A stretch of DNA of 64,000 bases from Nocardiopsis ansamitocini (GTDB lineage: Bacteria; Actinomycetota; Actinomycetes; Streptosporangiales; Streptosporangiaceae): contig NZ_BSQG01000008.1 of the NCBI RefSeq assembly GCF_030268225.1, forward strand, positions 124,001-188,000, in the 5' to 3' direction. Under the pieces are notes generated by a model. The model did not search any database. It saw only the letters and a list, made by a program, of their open reading frames with translations, and had not been told where the DNA came from. Of the stretch, positions 29,051 to 37,068 are shown one piece after another. The number at the start of each line of letters is the position of its first letter. Within the stretch, counting starts at the first letter, position 1. The position numbers were made by a program, and so were the translations under genes.

Positions 29051-29567
29051 CGTCTCCGGCGCGCTCGTCAAACACCAACGCAACCTCGCGTTGGACGAAC
29101 CCCACGGCCACATCCGCGCCTTCGCACCCTCGGTCGTGCCCGCCCCCCTGCAAACCGCTACCTACGCCCGTACGGTCCTGACCGCTTCAGGGCTGTTACG
29201 GCCTGAGCATGTGGAAGAGGTCGTGGCGATCCGGATGCGCCGCCAGCGCCTATTGATCGACGCCGAACACCCCCGCACCTACGTGGTGACCGAGACGGCG
29301 CTGCGTCGTCCTATCGGTGGGGTGGAGACCATGACCGAACAACACCTGCTGCTCCTGGCGTTGGCCGAGTTGGCGCACGTCACCCTGCGTGTCCTGCCCG
29401 AGAAGCAGGACCCTCCGGTGATCTGGTCCTGCGGGTTCACCCTGACCGAGAACGCCACCACCGTGGAAGCCATCCCCTTCCCCCTGGCGTTGCCGATCAC
29501 CGACACCCGCCACTACCTCGCCCACTTCCACGACCTCTTCCACGCCGCCCACCCCTACCAACTCTGA
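29040..29567 (+). CDS. Stand-alone DUF5753 domain protein
   Basis: A 175-residue protein covering only the DUF5753 region normally fused to an XRE domain: VVPAPLQTATYARTVL, IRMRRQRLLIDAEHP, TLRVLPEKQDPPVIW, and an end that aligns with the terminus of the 26879-27742 protein. No helix-turn-helix is present. The ATG at 29040 lies inside the preceding HTH gene. It could be a split regulator or an evolved two-subunit version. Confidence 0.75.
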   Translation: MGGDVSGALVKHQRNLALDEPHGHIRAFAPSVVPAPLQTATYARTVLTASGLLRPEHVEEVVAIRMRRQRLLIDAEHPRTYVVTETALRRPIGGVETMTEQHLLLLALAELAHVTLRVLPEKQDPPVIWSCGFTLTENATTVEAIPFPLALPITDTRHYLAHFHDLFHAAHPYQL

Positions 29568-29865
29568 GCGGGGGAGTGGGTGTTGGTGCCTGCCCAACGC
29601 AGGTGATCGACAAGTCGCGAGAGGCAACGCGGACGGTTTCCTTCCGCAATCGCTTCCGCCTTTCCCGCGCGGTCGGATCGTCGCATCTGTTGGAGGTCTC
29701 TGTTCTGAAGCCCTGCTTGGCCGCATGTCGTGGGCGTAGTGCCTGGTAGGGGTGGGGGAGTGGTTGGTCGGACAGGGGGTGGGAGTGGTTGGATAATAGG
29801 GATGCTGGACGTCTCACCGAAGGTCTCATAATGGTAACGGCTCGCAAAGTGCCAGGTCATTAACT
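29568..29865 (+). promoter_or_regulatory. Probable leader of CRISPR array 2
   Basis: About 300 bases without a gene. The last 110 bases before the first repeat are A/T-richer and contain GGATAATAGGGATG and CTCATAATGG, a possible promoter and leader. Placement is supported by the degenerate last repeat at the opposite end of the array. Confidence 0.5.
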
Positions 29866-30810
29866 GTGAGCCCCACGCACGTGGGGATGGACCGGCACTT
29901 TCTCTCCCGGCACTCACTATCTTGGGGTGAGCCCCACGCACGTGGGGATGGACCGCCCGGCGTCTGCGAGTAGTACCCGGCCACGTGGTGAGCCCCACGC
30001 ACGTGGGGATGGACCGGTCGCGGTGGCGGCGGTGCAGCTCGGCGTCGGGTGAGCCCCACGCACGTGGGGATGGACCGTCAAATCCTCCCGCGGCGTCCGA
30101 CCATCTCAGGTGAGCCCCACGCACGTGGGGATGGACCGGGCGACGGCGGCCGCGCCGATGCAGCCGATCGGTGAGCCCCACGCACGTGGGGATGGACCGG
30201 TCTCCTGCCTCTGCTGCTCCGTCTTCTCCATGTGAGCCCCACGCACGTGGGGATGGACCGGCTGCCGAGAAGCTCGCGGACCAGTATCTCGGGGTGAGCC
30301 CCACGCACGTGGGGATGGACCGTCATGGATGTGGGCATCCGGTGCGAGCGGGTCGTGAGCCCCACGCACGTGGGGATGGACCGGCGAGTCGGAAGAATCG
30401 GTGGACGCCGCCCGCGTGAGCCCCACGCACGTGGGGATGGACCGGATGGATGCTCGGTTGATGCCTAGGGCGCCAGGTGAGCCCCACGCACGTGGGGATG
30501 GACCGGCCCGAGGGAGCCCTGAGCCCGGCCGTGGCAGGTGAGCCCCACGCACGTGGGGATGGACCGTACACGCCCGACCTGTGGGAGGCCGCGCTGGCGT
30601 GAGCCCCACGCACGTGGGGATGGACCGTACACGCCCGACCTGTGGGAGGCCGCGCTGGCGTGAGCCCCACGCACGTGGGGATGGACCGGGTTTGGACGCT
30701 GGCGACGATGACGTCTGCCCGTGAGCCCCACGCACGTGGGGATGGACCGACGTTCCATAAGCTGCTCATTGGAAAACTGAGGTGAGCCCCACGCACGTGG
30801 GGATGGACCA
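29866..30810 (+). CRISPR. CRISPR array 2: 16 repeats, 15 spacers, type I-E-like
   Basis: Sixteen 29-base repeats start at 29866, 29927, 29988, 30049, 30110, 30171, 30232, 30294, 30355, 30416, 30477, 30538, 30599, 30660, 30721 and 30782. Spacers are 32 bases, except one of 33 (30261-30293). The repeat has GTGAG, then the palindrome CCCCACGCACGTGGGG, then ATGGACCG. Only the last repeat differs (final G to A), so the leader is on the left. Spacers 30567-30598 and 30628-30659 are identical. The repeat differs from array 1. No cas genes are in the window. Confidence 0.98.
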
Positions 30811-30989
30811 GATGGGTCCGTCGAAACACGCGTGGGGACAGGGAAGGGCGCAGGCGGCGCGCGGACGATCCGCAACGGTGCGTCCCGAACCCATGACGTG
30901 GGGCTGGGCAGGAGGAAACGGTCCTGTCCGGAAGAACTGGTATAACCGGGCAACCGACAATCCACGGCGATCCTCGCGAGGTACCCCTG

Positions 30990-32030
30990 ATGCGCCCTGC
31001 CCTGCCCCTGCCCCCGGTCGACGACGACTCGCATGTGCCCGGCATGTTGCTGATCCGCACCGACCGCGACGACGACGCCTGGCGCGACGTCCTCCACCGC
31101 ATGGGCGAGCTGCCCGGGCTGGTCGCCACGCGCCCCGGCGAGGAGCCCCCGGCCCCGGAACCGGGAGACATCCCCAGACTCCTGGTCGTGGTGGACGACC
31201 CCGCCTGGTGGGGTGCCACCCCCGAGGAGGTAGGCGAAGCCCTGCGCGGGGAGGACACCTGGGTCCCCGACCTGGTCTTGCTGGCCACCGACAGGACCGC
31301 TGCCACCCCGGACCTGCGCCCGTTGCGGGCGTTTCGCGTCGACGACGACAACGACGACGTCACCCTGTTCCGGATCACGCCCCTCCAGGCCGCCCTCACC
31401 TACCTGGTGCTGCACCGCCTCGACCCGGACACCACCTTCGAGTACTTCGAGGAGTGGTCCCCCATCGCCTCCGAATGGGAGCCCGAGGAGGACGAGGACC
31501 TCGACGAATGGGAAGCGGGCCTGCCCGAGCCCGTGGGCGCCTACCTGGACGGGCAGGACCCCGTCCCGCGCTACACTCCCCCGGCCCGGGCCCTGCCCCC
31601 GCTCACCCAGGAGAACGACGGCCTGATCGTGCGCACCGACTTCGGCGACGACGCCGCCTGGGCGGCGTTCCTCGCAGCCGCGTACCGTCCGGAGAACGGC
31701 GGCCCCATCGACGACTTCGACGACTACATCGACGTGGTGGACGACCCGGTGTTCGAGGGAGCCTCCCTGGAACAGGTGATGGCGGTGCTGCGCGACGCTC
31801 CGGAGGACTCCGAGCAGTTGACCGCGGACGTCGTGATGATCGCGGACGGGGTCACCATGCGCGACCCCGGCCGTCCCGTCCTGGTCGTGTCCTTGGACGA
31901 GCGGATCGGGTGCGCCTTCCGGCTGTCCCCCGACCAGGTCGGGAACCTGGTGGTCAACCTGGCGCTGGGCAACCAGGACATCGAGGACTACATGGACGAC
32001 GCGACCAAGGCCAGGATCGAGGGGGAGTGA
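30990..32030 (+). CDS. Acidic tandem-domain protein (two DUF6924-like units)
   Basis: A 346-residue, strongly acidic soluble protein. Two related halves each begin with an (L/I)xRTD motif: LLIRTDRDDDAWRDVL near residue 20 and LIVRTDFGDDAAWAAFL near residue 212. Both continue with a VVDDP segment (VVVDDPAWWG, DVVDDPVFEG), suggesting an internal duplication. I believe the unit is DUF6924, but cannot check. Halves are joined by a Glu/Asp-rich linker. It lies just after CRISPR array 2; a TATAAC -10-like element at 30942-30947 could drive it. Function unknown. Confidence 0.7.
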   Translation: MRPALPLPPVDDDSHVPGMLLIRTDRDDDAWRDVLHRMGELPGLVATRPGEEPPAPEPGDIPRLLVVVDDPAWWGATPEEVGEALRGEDTWVPDLVLLATDRTAATPDLRPLRAFRVDDDNDDVTLFRITPLQAALTYLVLHRLDPDTTFEYFEEWSPIASEWEPEEDEDLDEWEAGLPEPVGAYLDGQDPVPRYTPPARALPPLTQENDGLIVRTDFGDDAAWAAFLAAAYRPENGGPIDDFDDYIDVVDDPVFEGASLEQVMAVLRDAPEDSEQLTADVVMIADGVTMRDPGRPVLVVSLDERIGCAFRLSPDQVGNLVVNLALGNQDIEDYMDDATKARIEGE

Positions 32031-32096
32031 CGGCCGCCGGGGCGGGCCCGCCCCGGACCCCGTTCCCCCGTCGCGCACCGGGGCCGTGACCGCCTC

Positions 32097-32134
32097 GCGG
32101 GCCCTTCGGGAGCCGCGCCTCCCGAAGGGCCCGC
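32097..32134 (+). terminator. Terminator after the tandem-domain gene
   Basis: A perfect 16-bp stem (32097-32112 with 32119-32134) with a 6-base loop, followed by CGGTTTGG. The rest of the gap up to 32496 shows no convincing gene. Confidence 0.65.
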
Positions 32135-32496
32135 CGGTTTGGGCCCGATCCCGGCCTTCGCCCGCTCCCGGTCCCGTCAACGTCTCGATGCGTGGCCTCG
32201 GGGCGCCGGTCCGTCGAACCGCTTCGCCGAGGCCCGTGACACGGGGAGCCCACGGCCCTTCCCGACCCACAGCCGGCCCTGCCGGCAGCCCGACGGGGCC
32301 ATCCCGGCCGGGCGCCCCCGCGAGGCCGGAGGCGTCCGGGCGAATCCCTTGGACGCCTGCGCCGCCGTTGTCCACCTGCGGCCACCTTCTCCCCATCTTT
32401 TGGGATGCCCGGGCGCGGTCCCGGTGCTGCGATTGGGGTCACGTCCCTGAGGGTCCGGTGCGCGATCCGCACGGCCGTGACAGGGCACCACTACCA

Positions 32497-32754
32497 ATGG
32501 GGGAGAGCGTGGCGGGCAGGGCGGAGAAGAAACTGATCCTTCTTGACGTGCCCGATCTTCCCGAAGAGCACTACCAGGAGTTCAGGGATCTCCACGGGTC
32601 GATCAAGGAGGTCCCGGTGAACCAGAACCACTGGACGACCGAGCGCGGTCGTTACAAGGTCACGTTCGCGTTCTCCGGCATCAGGGAGACCTGGGGCGGG
32701 GTGGGCGACCTGGACGTCTACCGCCCGTCGGCCTGGGTGCACGGTCCCCGGTAG
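32497..32754 (+). CDS. Hypothetical small protein
   Basis: An 85-residue protein of unknown family: AEKKLILLDVPDLPEEHYQEF, then NQNHWTTERGRYKVTF and GDLDVYRPSAW. It is less G/C-biased at third positions than its neighbours, hinting at a more recent arrival. It starts at ATG 32497, with GTG 32509 as an alternative. It stands alone between a terminator and the convergent zinc-chaperone gene. Confidence 0.5.
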   Translation: MGESVAGRAEKKLILLDVPDLPEEHYQEFRDLHGSIKEVPVNQNHWTTERGRYKVTFAFSGIRETWGGVGDLDVYRPSAWVHGPR

Positions 32755-32891
32755 GCGGTCCCGTCGAACGCGCGCTTCCGGGGGCCGGGGCACGCGCCCC
32801 GGCGGCCCCCGTGCGGGGCGTGTGCTCCTTCGGCCGCCGCCGGTGTCCGGGCCCGATGCCCGCGCCCGGTCACGGCATCGGGCCGGTTCCC

Positions 32892-34247
32892 CTAGTGGTC
32901 GTGGTCGTGACCGTCGTCGTGGGAGTGCCCCTCGTCCTCCGCGTGGTCGTGCTCCTCCTCGTGCCCGTCGTCGTGGCCGGGCGACTCCAGGGCGGCCAGG
33001 CCCACCACGGCGAGGTCGCGCGGAACGAAGTCGAGCACCTTGTTGCGCTCCACCGCCAGGCCCTCGCCCGAGACCGCCACCTCCACCAGCTCGCGGGTGG
33101 TGGGGTTGACCAGGTAGACGTAGTTCTCGCCCGCCACGACCACGGCGCGCCCGCCGTCCTCGCTGTCGGTGCGGAACTCGTCGGTGGCCTGCACGCTCGC
33201 ACCCAGTTCCTTGGACTCGGGGTCCACCGTGTGCAGGGTCCCGTCGGTGGTCAGCACCAGGCCGGTGCCCCAGTACGGGTCCCAGGCGATCGAGGCCACG
33301 GTGCCCGGCACCTCGACCCGGGTCATCGAGTCGTCATGGGTGTCGATCAGCACGACCGCCCCGTCGGAGTAGTTGCCGAGGACGACCTCCTCCCCGGCGC
33401 GGCCACGGATCGTGCCGACCTTGGCGTCCTCGGTGTCGTCGGGGTTGGCGATCTTCGTGGTCGCCCACTTCCCGCCGTCGTTGTGGACCTTCAGCACGCC
33501 GTCGGCGCAGCCGAACAGCACCGTGTCGTCGTCGGGGGTGAACTCGCCGTGCAGGCCGGGGCACTCCTCGAACGTCTCCTCGACTGTGCCGTCCTCGGTG
33601 AGCACCTGCACGCCGACCCGTTCGCCGTCGGCGTCGCCGAGGCTCGTGACGAGGTCGTGGCCCAGCGGCACCGAGACGCCGTGGTGGGGGTCGCCCGCCT
33701 CGACCTTCGCCTCGGCCGCCAGTTTCGCGGGGGCCTCCTCCCCGTCCAGGTGGACGAGGGAGACGCCGGCGTCGCCGTCCGCGAAGATCGCGGCGTGGTC
33801 GTCGTGCGTCACCACGTGGGAGGGGGTGGGGACGTCGATGGAGCCCTCCACGATGGCGGGCTCCACGTGCTTGGGGTCGCTGTGCTCGCCGTGCGCCTCG
33901 TAGCGGATGCCGGCGTCCAGGAGCTGGACGGTGTCGTCGTCGCCCTGGACCAGGAACGCCAGTCCGCCGTCGGTGGTGACCGTGGCGAACCGGGCCGGTC
34001 CGGTGGCCTCCACGGTCCCGGCGGTCGCACCGGTGTTGACGTCCAGGACCGTCACGGCCCCGCTGCCGGCGTCCGAGAGCAGCAGCCGGGGCAGCACCGC
34101 GCCGTGCGAACCGGTGCGCTCCTCCCACGAGGCGTCGACGGCCGGGGTCGCAGCGGATTCTTCGGGGGTCTCGTCCGGTCCGGCACCGCACGCGCTTGCC
34201 ATCAGCGCGAGGGGGAGCAGGGGGACGACAAGCGCCGATCTGCGCAT
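32892..34247 (-). CDS. aztD: AztD-like zinc metallochaperone lipoprotein
   Basis: A 451-residue secreted protein. The signal peptide ends at SAC, probably lipidated. A beta-propeller-like body follows (RLLLSDAGSGAVTVLDVNTG, PSHVVTHDDHAAIFADGD, HGEFTPDDDTVLFGCADG). The C-terminal tail is very His/Asp/Glu-rich (HDDGHEEEHDHAEDEGH), able to bind zinc. AztD homologues deliver zinc to an AztC solute-binding protein, but no AztABC transporter genes are in the window. AAGGAG precedes ATG 34247, and a Zur-type box lies just upstream, consistent with induction by zinc limitation. Confidence 0.8.
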   Translation of the reverse strand: MRRSALVVPLLPLALMASACGAGPDETPEESAATPAVDASWEERTGSHGAVLPRLLLSDAGSGAVTVLDVNTGATAGTVEATGPARFATVTTDGGLAFLVQGDDDTVQLLDAGIRYEAHGEHSDPKHVEPAIVEGSIDVPTPSHVVTHDDHAAIFADGDAGVSLVHLDGEEAPAKLAAEAKVEAGDPHHGVSVPLGHDLVTSLGDADGERVGVQVLTEDGTVEETFEECPGLHGEFTPDDDTVLFGCADGVLKVHNDGGKWATTKIANPDDTEDAKVGTIRGRAGEEVVLGNYSDGAVVLIDTHDDSMTRVEVPGTVASIAWDPYWGTGLVLTTDGTLHTVDPESKELGASVQATDEFRTDSEDGGRAVVVAGENYVYLVNPTTRELVEVAVSGEGLAVERNKVLDFVPRDLAVVGLAALESPGHDDGHEEEHDHAEDEGHSHDDGHDHDH

Positions 34248-34264
34248 GTCACTCCTTATGTGAA

Positions 34265-34279
34265 TGAAAATCGTTTCTA
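34265..34279 (-). promoter_or_regulatory. Zur-type operator upstream of the zinc chaperone
   Basis: TGAAAATCGTTTCTA matches the actinobacterial Zur box TGAAAATGATTTTCA at 11 of 15 positions and sits in a partly palindromic A/T-rich context. It lies 18 bases upstream of the ATG, where repressor binding would block transcription. Confidence 0.55.
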
Positions 34280-34378
34280 TTACCAAAATACACGGCTCGG
34301 TTCGGGGGCCGAGACCGGACACCGAAAACGCCCCTGGTCCGTGACCAGGGGCGCCGGTGGACGCGTCTGAGGGTGGGG

Positions 34379-35575
34379 TCAGGAGCGCAGCGCGATCTCC
34401 CGGCGGGCCAGGGAACGCAGGTGGACTTCGTCGGGGCCGTCGAAGATCCGCATGGCCCGGGCCGAGGCGTACATCTGCGCCAGCGGGAAGTCGTCGCCGA
34501 CCCCCGCCCCGCCGTGCACCTGGATGGCGCGGTCGATGGTCTGCACGGCGGCACGCGGTGCCGCCACCTTGATGGCCGCGATCTCGGTGCGCGCGGCCCG
34601 CGCGCCGTGGTTGTCGATCAGCCACGCCGTCTTCAGGACCAGCAGCCGGGCCTGCTCGATGGCCAGCCGCGACTCCGCGATCTGCTGCTGCACGACCCCC
34701 TGGCTCGCCAGCGGCCCGCCGAACGCCACTCGGGAGACGGCCCGGTCCACCATCAGCTCCAGCGCCCGTTCGGCCATGCCCAGGGCGCGCATGCAGTGGT
34801 GCACCCGCCCGGGGCCCAGCCGGGCCTGGGCGATCGTGAAACCGTCGCCCTCCCCGCCGATCAGGTTCGCCGCGGGGACCCGGACGTCGGTGAGGCGCAG
34901 CTCGCAGTGGCCCTCCTGGTCCTGGTAGCCGAACACCGCAAGGGTGCGCACGATCTCCAGGCCGGGGGCGTCGCGGGGGACCAGGATCATCGACTGCTGC
35001 CGGTGCGCCGCCCCCTCGGGGGCGGTCTTGCCCATGACGACGAACACCGCGCAACGGGGGTCCGCCGCTCCGCTGACCCACCATTTGCGGCCGTTCACCA
35101 CGTAGTCGTCACCGTCGCGGGTGATGGAGGTGGCGACGTTGGTGGCGTCGGAGGAGGCCACCTCGGGCTCGGTCATGGCGAACGCCGACCGGATGCGGCC
35201 GTCCAGCAGCGGGGCCAGCCACCGTTCGCGCTGCTCGGGGGTGCCGAACATGTGCAGCACCTCCATGTTCCCGGTGTCGGGGGCCGAGCAGTTCAGCGCC
35301 TGGGGCGCCAGGTGGGATCGTCCGGTCACCTCGGCGAGAGGGGCGTAGTCGGTCACGCTCAGGCCGCCCACGTCGGGCAGGAAGAGGTTCCACAGTCCGC
35401 GCCTGCGGGCCTCGGCCTTGAGGTCCTCCATCACCGGGGGGAGGTCGTGGTTGTCGTGCCCGGCGGCCTGCCGCCACGCGTGGTAGACGGGTTCGGCCGG
35501 GTAGACGTGACCGTCCATGAACGCGTGGAGCTCGGCCAGGTACGCGCGGGCCGTGGAACTGAGGTCGAAGTCCAT
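34379..35575 (-). CDS. Acyl-CoA dehydrogenase
   Basis: A 398-residue flavoprotein of the acyl-CoA dehydrogenase family, long-chain/ACAD10-11-like in appearance. It shows FAMTEPEVASSDATN (FAD/substrate loop), YVVNGRKWWVSGA, the signature ARLGPGRVHHCMRALG and the C-terminal IQVHGGAGVGDDFPLAQMY. It oxidises an acyl-CoA to the enoyl-CoA using FAD; the chain length is not readable. The start at 35575 is chosen by family; ATG 35587 is a close alternative. A palindromic TetR-type site lies just upstream. It diverges from a HAD-type gene. Confidence 0.9.
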   Translation of the reverse strand: MDFDLSSTARAYLAELHAFMDGHVYPAEPVYHAWRQAAGHDNHDLPPVMEDLKAEARRRGLWNLFLPDVGGLSVTDYAPLAEVTGRSHLAPQALNCSAPDTGNMEVLHMFGTPEQRERWLAPLLDGRIRSAFAMTEPEVASSDATNVATSITRDGDDYVVNGRKWWVSGAADPRCAVFVVMGKTAPEGAAHRQQSMILVPRDAPGLEIVRTLAVFGYQDQEGHCELRLTDVRVPAANLIGGEGDGFTIAQARLGPGRVHHCMRALGMAERALELMVDRAVSRVAFGGPLASQGVVQQQIAESRLAIEQARLLVLKTAWLIDNHGARAARTEIAAIKVAAPRAAVQTIDRAIQVHGGAGVGDDFPLAQMYASARAMRIFDGPDEVHLRSLARREIALRS

Positions 35576-35595
35576 GCCCCCGATCATCTCATCAG

Positions 35596-35609
35596 ACCGA
35601 CCAGTCGGT
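35596..35609. promoter_or_regulatory. Inverted repeat, probable TetR-family operator
   Basis: ACCGAC-CA-GTCGGT, two perfect 6-base arms, lies 20 bases upstream of the acyl-CoA dehydrogenase start and within the divergent promoter region. This form is common for TetR-family regulators of fatty-acid genes. No TetR gene is adjacent. Confidence 0.45.
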
Positions 35610-35734
35610 ACTTTGCTGGCGGGTCGGTCGGCCGCCCCGTTCCGGGCGTCCCCGCCCCCGAACCGGAACAGAATGGAGCGGAAGAGACGTCCGTCCCCGC
35701 CGGGCGCGGTGGACACCTGCAGGAGGCAATGGCA

Positions 35735-36391
35735 ATGACGCAGATCTGTCGAGGCATCATCACCGATTGGGGCGGCGTGCTCACCAGCCCGCTGCCCGTG
35801 GCGATCGAGACGTGGTTGGAGACCGAGCGGATCGACCGCAGCGCCTACCTCACCGTCATGCGCGACTGGCTGCACGCCGCGTACGCCGGCGGTGAGCGCA
35901 ACCTCGTCCACGCCCTGGAGCGCGGCGAGGTCGACACCGGTGAGTTCGAGCAGAGCCTCGCCGGGCAGTTGCGGCTCCTCGACGGCGGAGCGGTGCCCGC
36001 GGCCGGGCTGATCGAGCGGATGTTCGCCGGCTTCCTGCCCGTCGAGGAGATGTACACGGCACTGCGCGAGGCCCGTGCCCAGGGGGTGCGCACCTGCCTG
36101 CTCTCCAACTCCTGGGGCAACGGCTACCCGCAGGAGAGGTTCGCCGACACCTTCGACGCCGTCGTCATCTCCGGCGAGGTGGGGATGCGCAAACCCGAGC
36201 CGGAGATCTTCGCCCACGCCCTCGAACTCGTGGGACTGCCCCCCGAGGAGTGCGTGTTCATCGACGACATCGAGCACAACGTGACCGCCGCCCAGGAACT
36301 CGGCATGGTCGGGATCGTGCACACCGATCCGGAACTGACCCGCAAGCGGCTGGAAGAGGAGTGCGGGGTCGACCTGACGGCCCTGCTGTAG
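35735..36391 (+). CDS. HAD-superfamily hydrolase (epoxide-hydrolase N-domain-like)
   Basis: About 218 residues. Motif I is ITDWGGVLTSP: the nucleophile Asp is present, and Gly replaces the second Asp, as in the soluble-epoxide-hydrolase N-domain branch of HAD enzymes. Later motifs are CLLSNSWG, GMRKPEPEIF (Lys) and CVFIDDIEHNVTAA. Probably a phosphatase or haloacid-dehalogenase-like enzyme of unknown substrate. ATG 35735 has AGGAGG at the right distance; ATG 35729 is too close to it. Divergent from the acyl-CoA dehydrogenase. Confidence 0.85.
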   Translation: MTQICRGIITDWGGVLTSPLPVAIETWLETERIDRSAYLTVMRDWLHAAYAGGERNLVHALERGEVDTGEFEQSLAGQLRLLDGGAVPAAGLIERMFAGFLPVEEMYTALREARAQGVRTCLLSNSWGNGYPQERFADTFDAVVISGEVGMRKPEPEIFAHALELVGLPPEECVFIDDIEHNVTAAQELGMVGIVHTDPELTRKRLEEECGVDLTALL

Positions 36392-36518
36392 CGGTGGCCG
36401 GCACGCAGCGGGGTGGCGGCGCAGGCGCGGTGGCGGTGCACGCGCCGGCCCCGCTGTTTGGCAGACTCTAGAGCTGTCCGACCACGTCCGCCCGCCCCAC
36501 CGAACTGACGAGTGACCC

Positions 36519-36959
36519 ATGCGCATCTACCTGCCGAGCACGATCGGCGCCCTGGCCCGGGCCCTCGACGAAGGCGCCTTCCGGGGCGGCCCGCTGACCG
36601 CCTACGCCGTGACCCCCGCCCTGCGTGCACGCCACGGCGACGACGAGGAGGAGTTGGAGTACGCCGCGCTGAGCGCGGCGGCCGACGCCTCCCGGCGGCT
36701 GCTGGCCGCGGAGCCCGGCGAGCGTGCGCGTCGCGTCGTGATCGCCGCGGAGGTCCCCGAGGGTGTCGTCGGCCGGGGGGAGTCCGCCGACGAGCCGGCC
36801 CTGGTCCTGGTGGAGGCGGCGATTCCCCTCAAGCGCGTGGCGTCCGCCCACGTCGACGACGAGGCCGCCGCCGACGACGTGGCCGCCGGCCGCACGGAGG
36901 ACCACGAGCTCATGTGGTACGCCACCCAGGAACTGCGCTACCTGGTCGACCGGTCCTGA
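36519..36959 (+). CDS. DUF6912-like conserved actinobacterial protein
   Basis: A 146-residue protein starting MRIYLPSTIGALARAL, with TAYAVTPALRARHGDDEEEL and EYAALSAAADASRRLL, and ending DHELMWYATQELRYLVDRS. This matches my memory of the DUF6912 family, found widely in actinobacteria. No catalytic motif is visible and the function is unknown. It converges on the gene at 37069. Confidence 0.75.
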   Translation: MRIYLPSTIGALARALDEGAFRGGPLTAYAVTPALRARHGDDEEELEYAALSAAADASRRLLAAEPGERARRVVIAAEVPEGVVGRGESADEPALVLVEAAIPLKRVASAHVDDEAAADDVAAGRTEDHELMWYATQELRYLVDRS

Positions 36960-37068
36960 CCCCTGAGGGGCGTCCTCATAATCGAGGATGTCGCGCACGG
37001 GGCGCCCGCGATCCGCGCTCCCGCAGGGGCGGCGCGAGAAGCCGCACCGCCCCCGAAACGTTCCGTGC

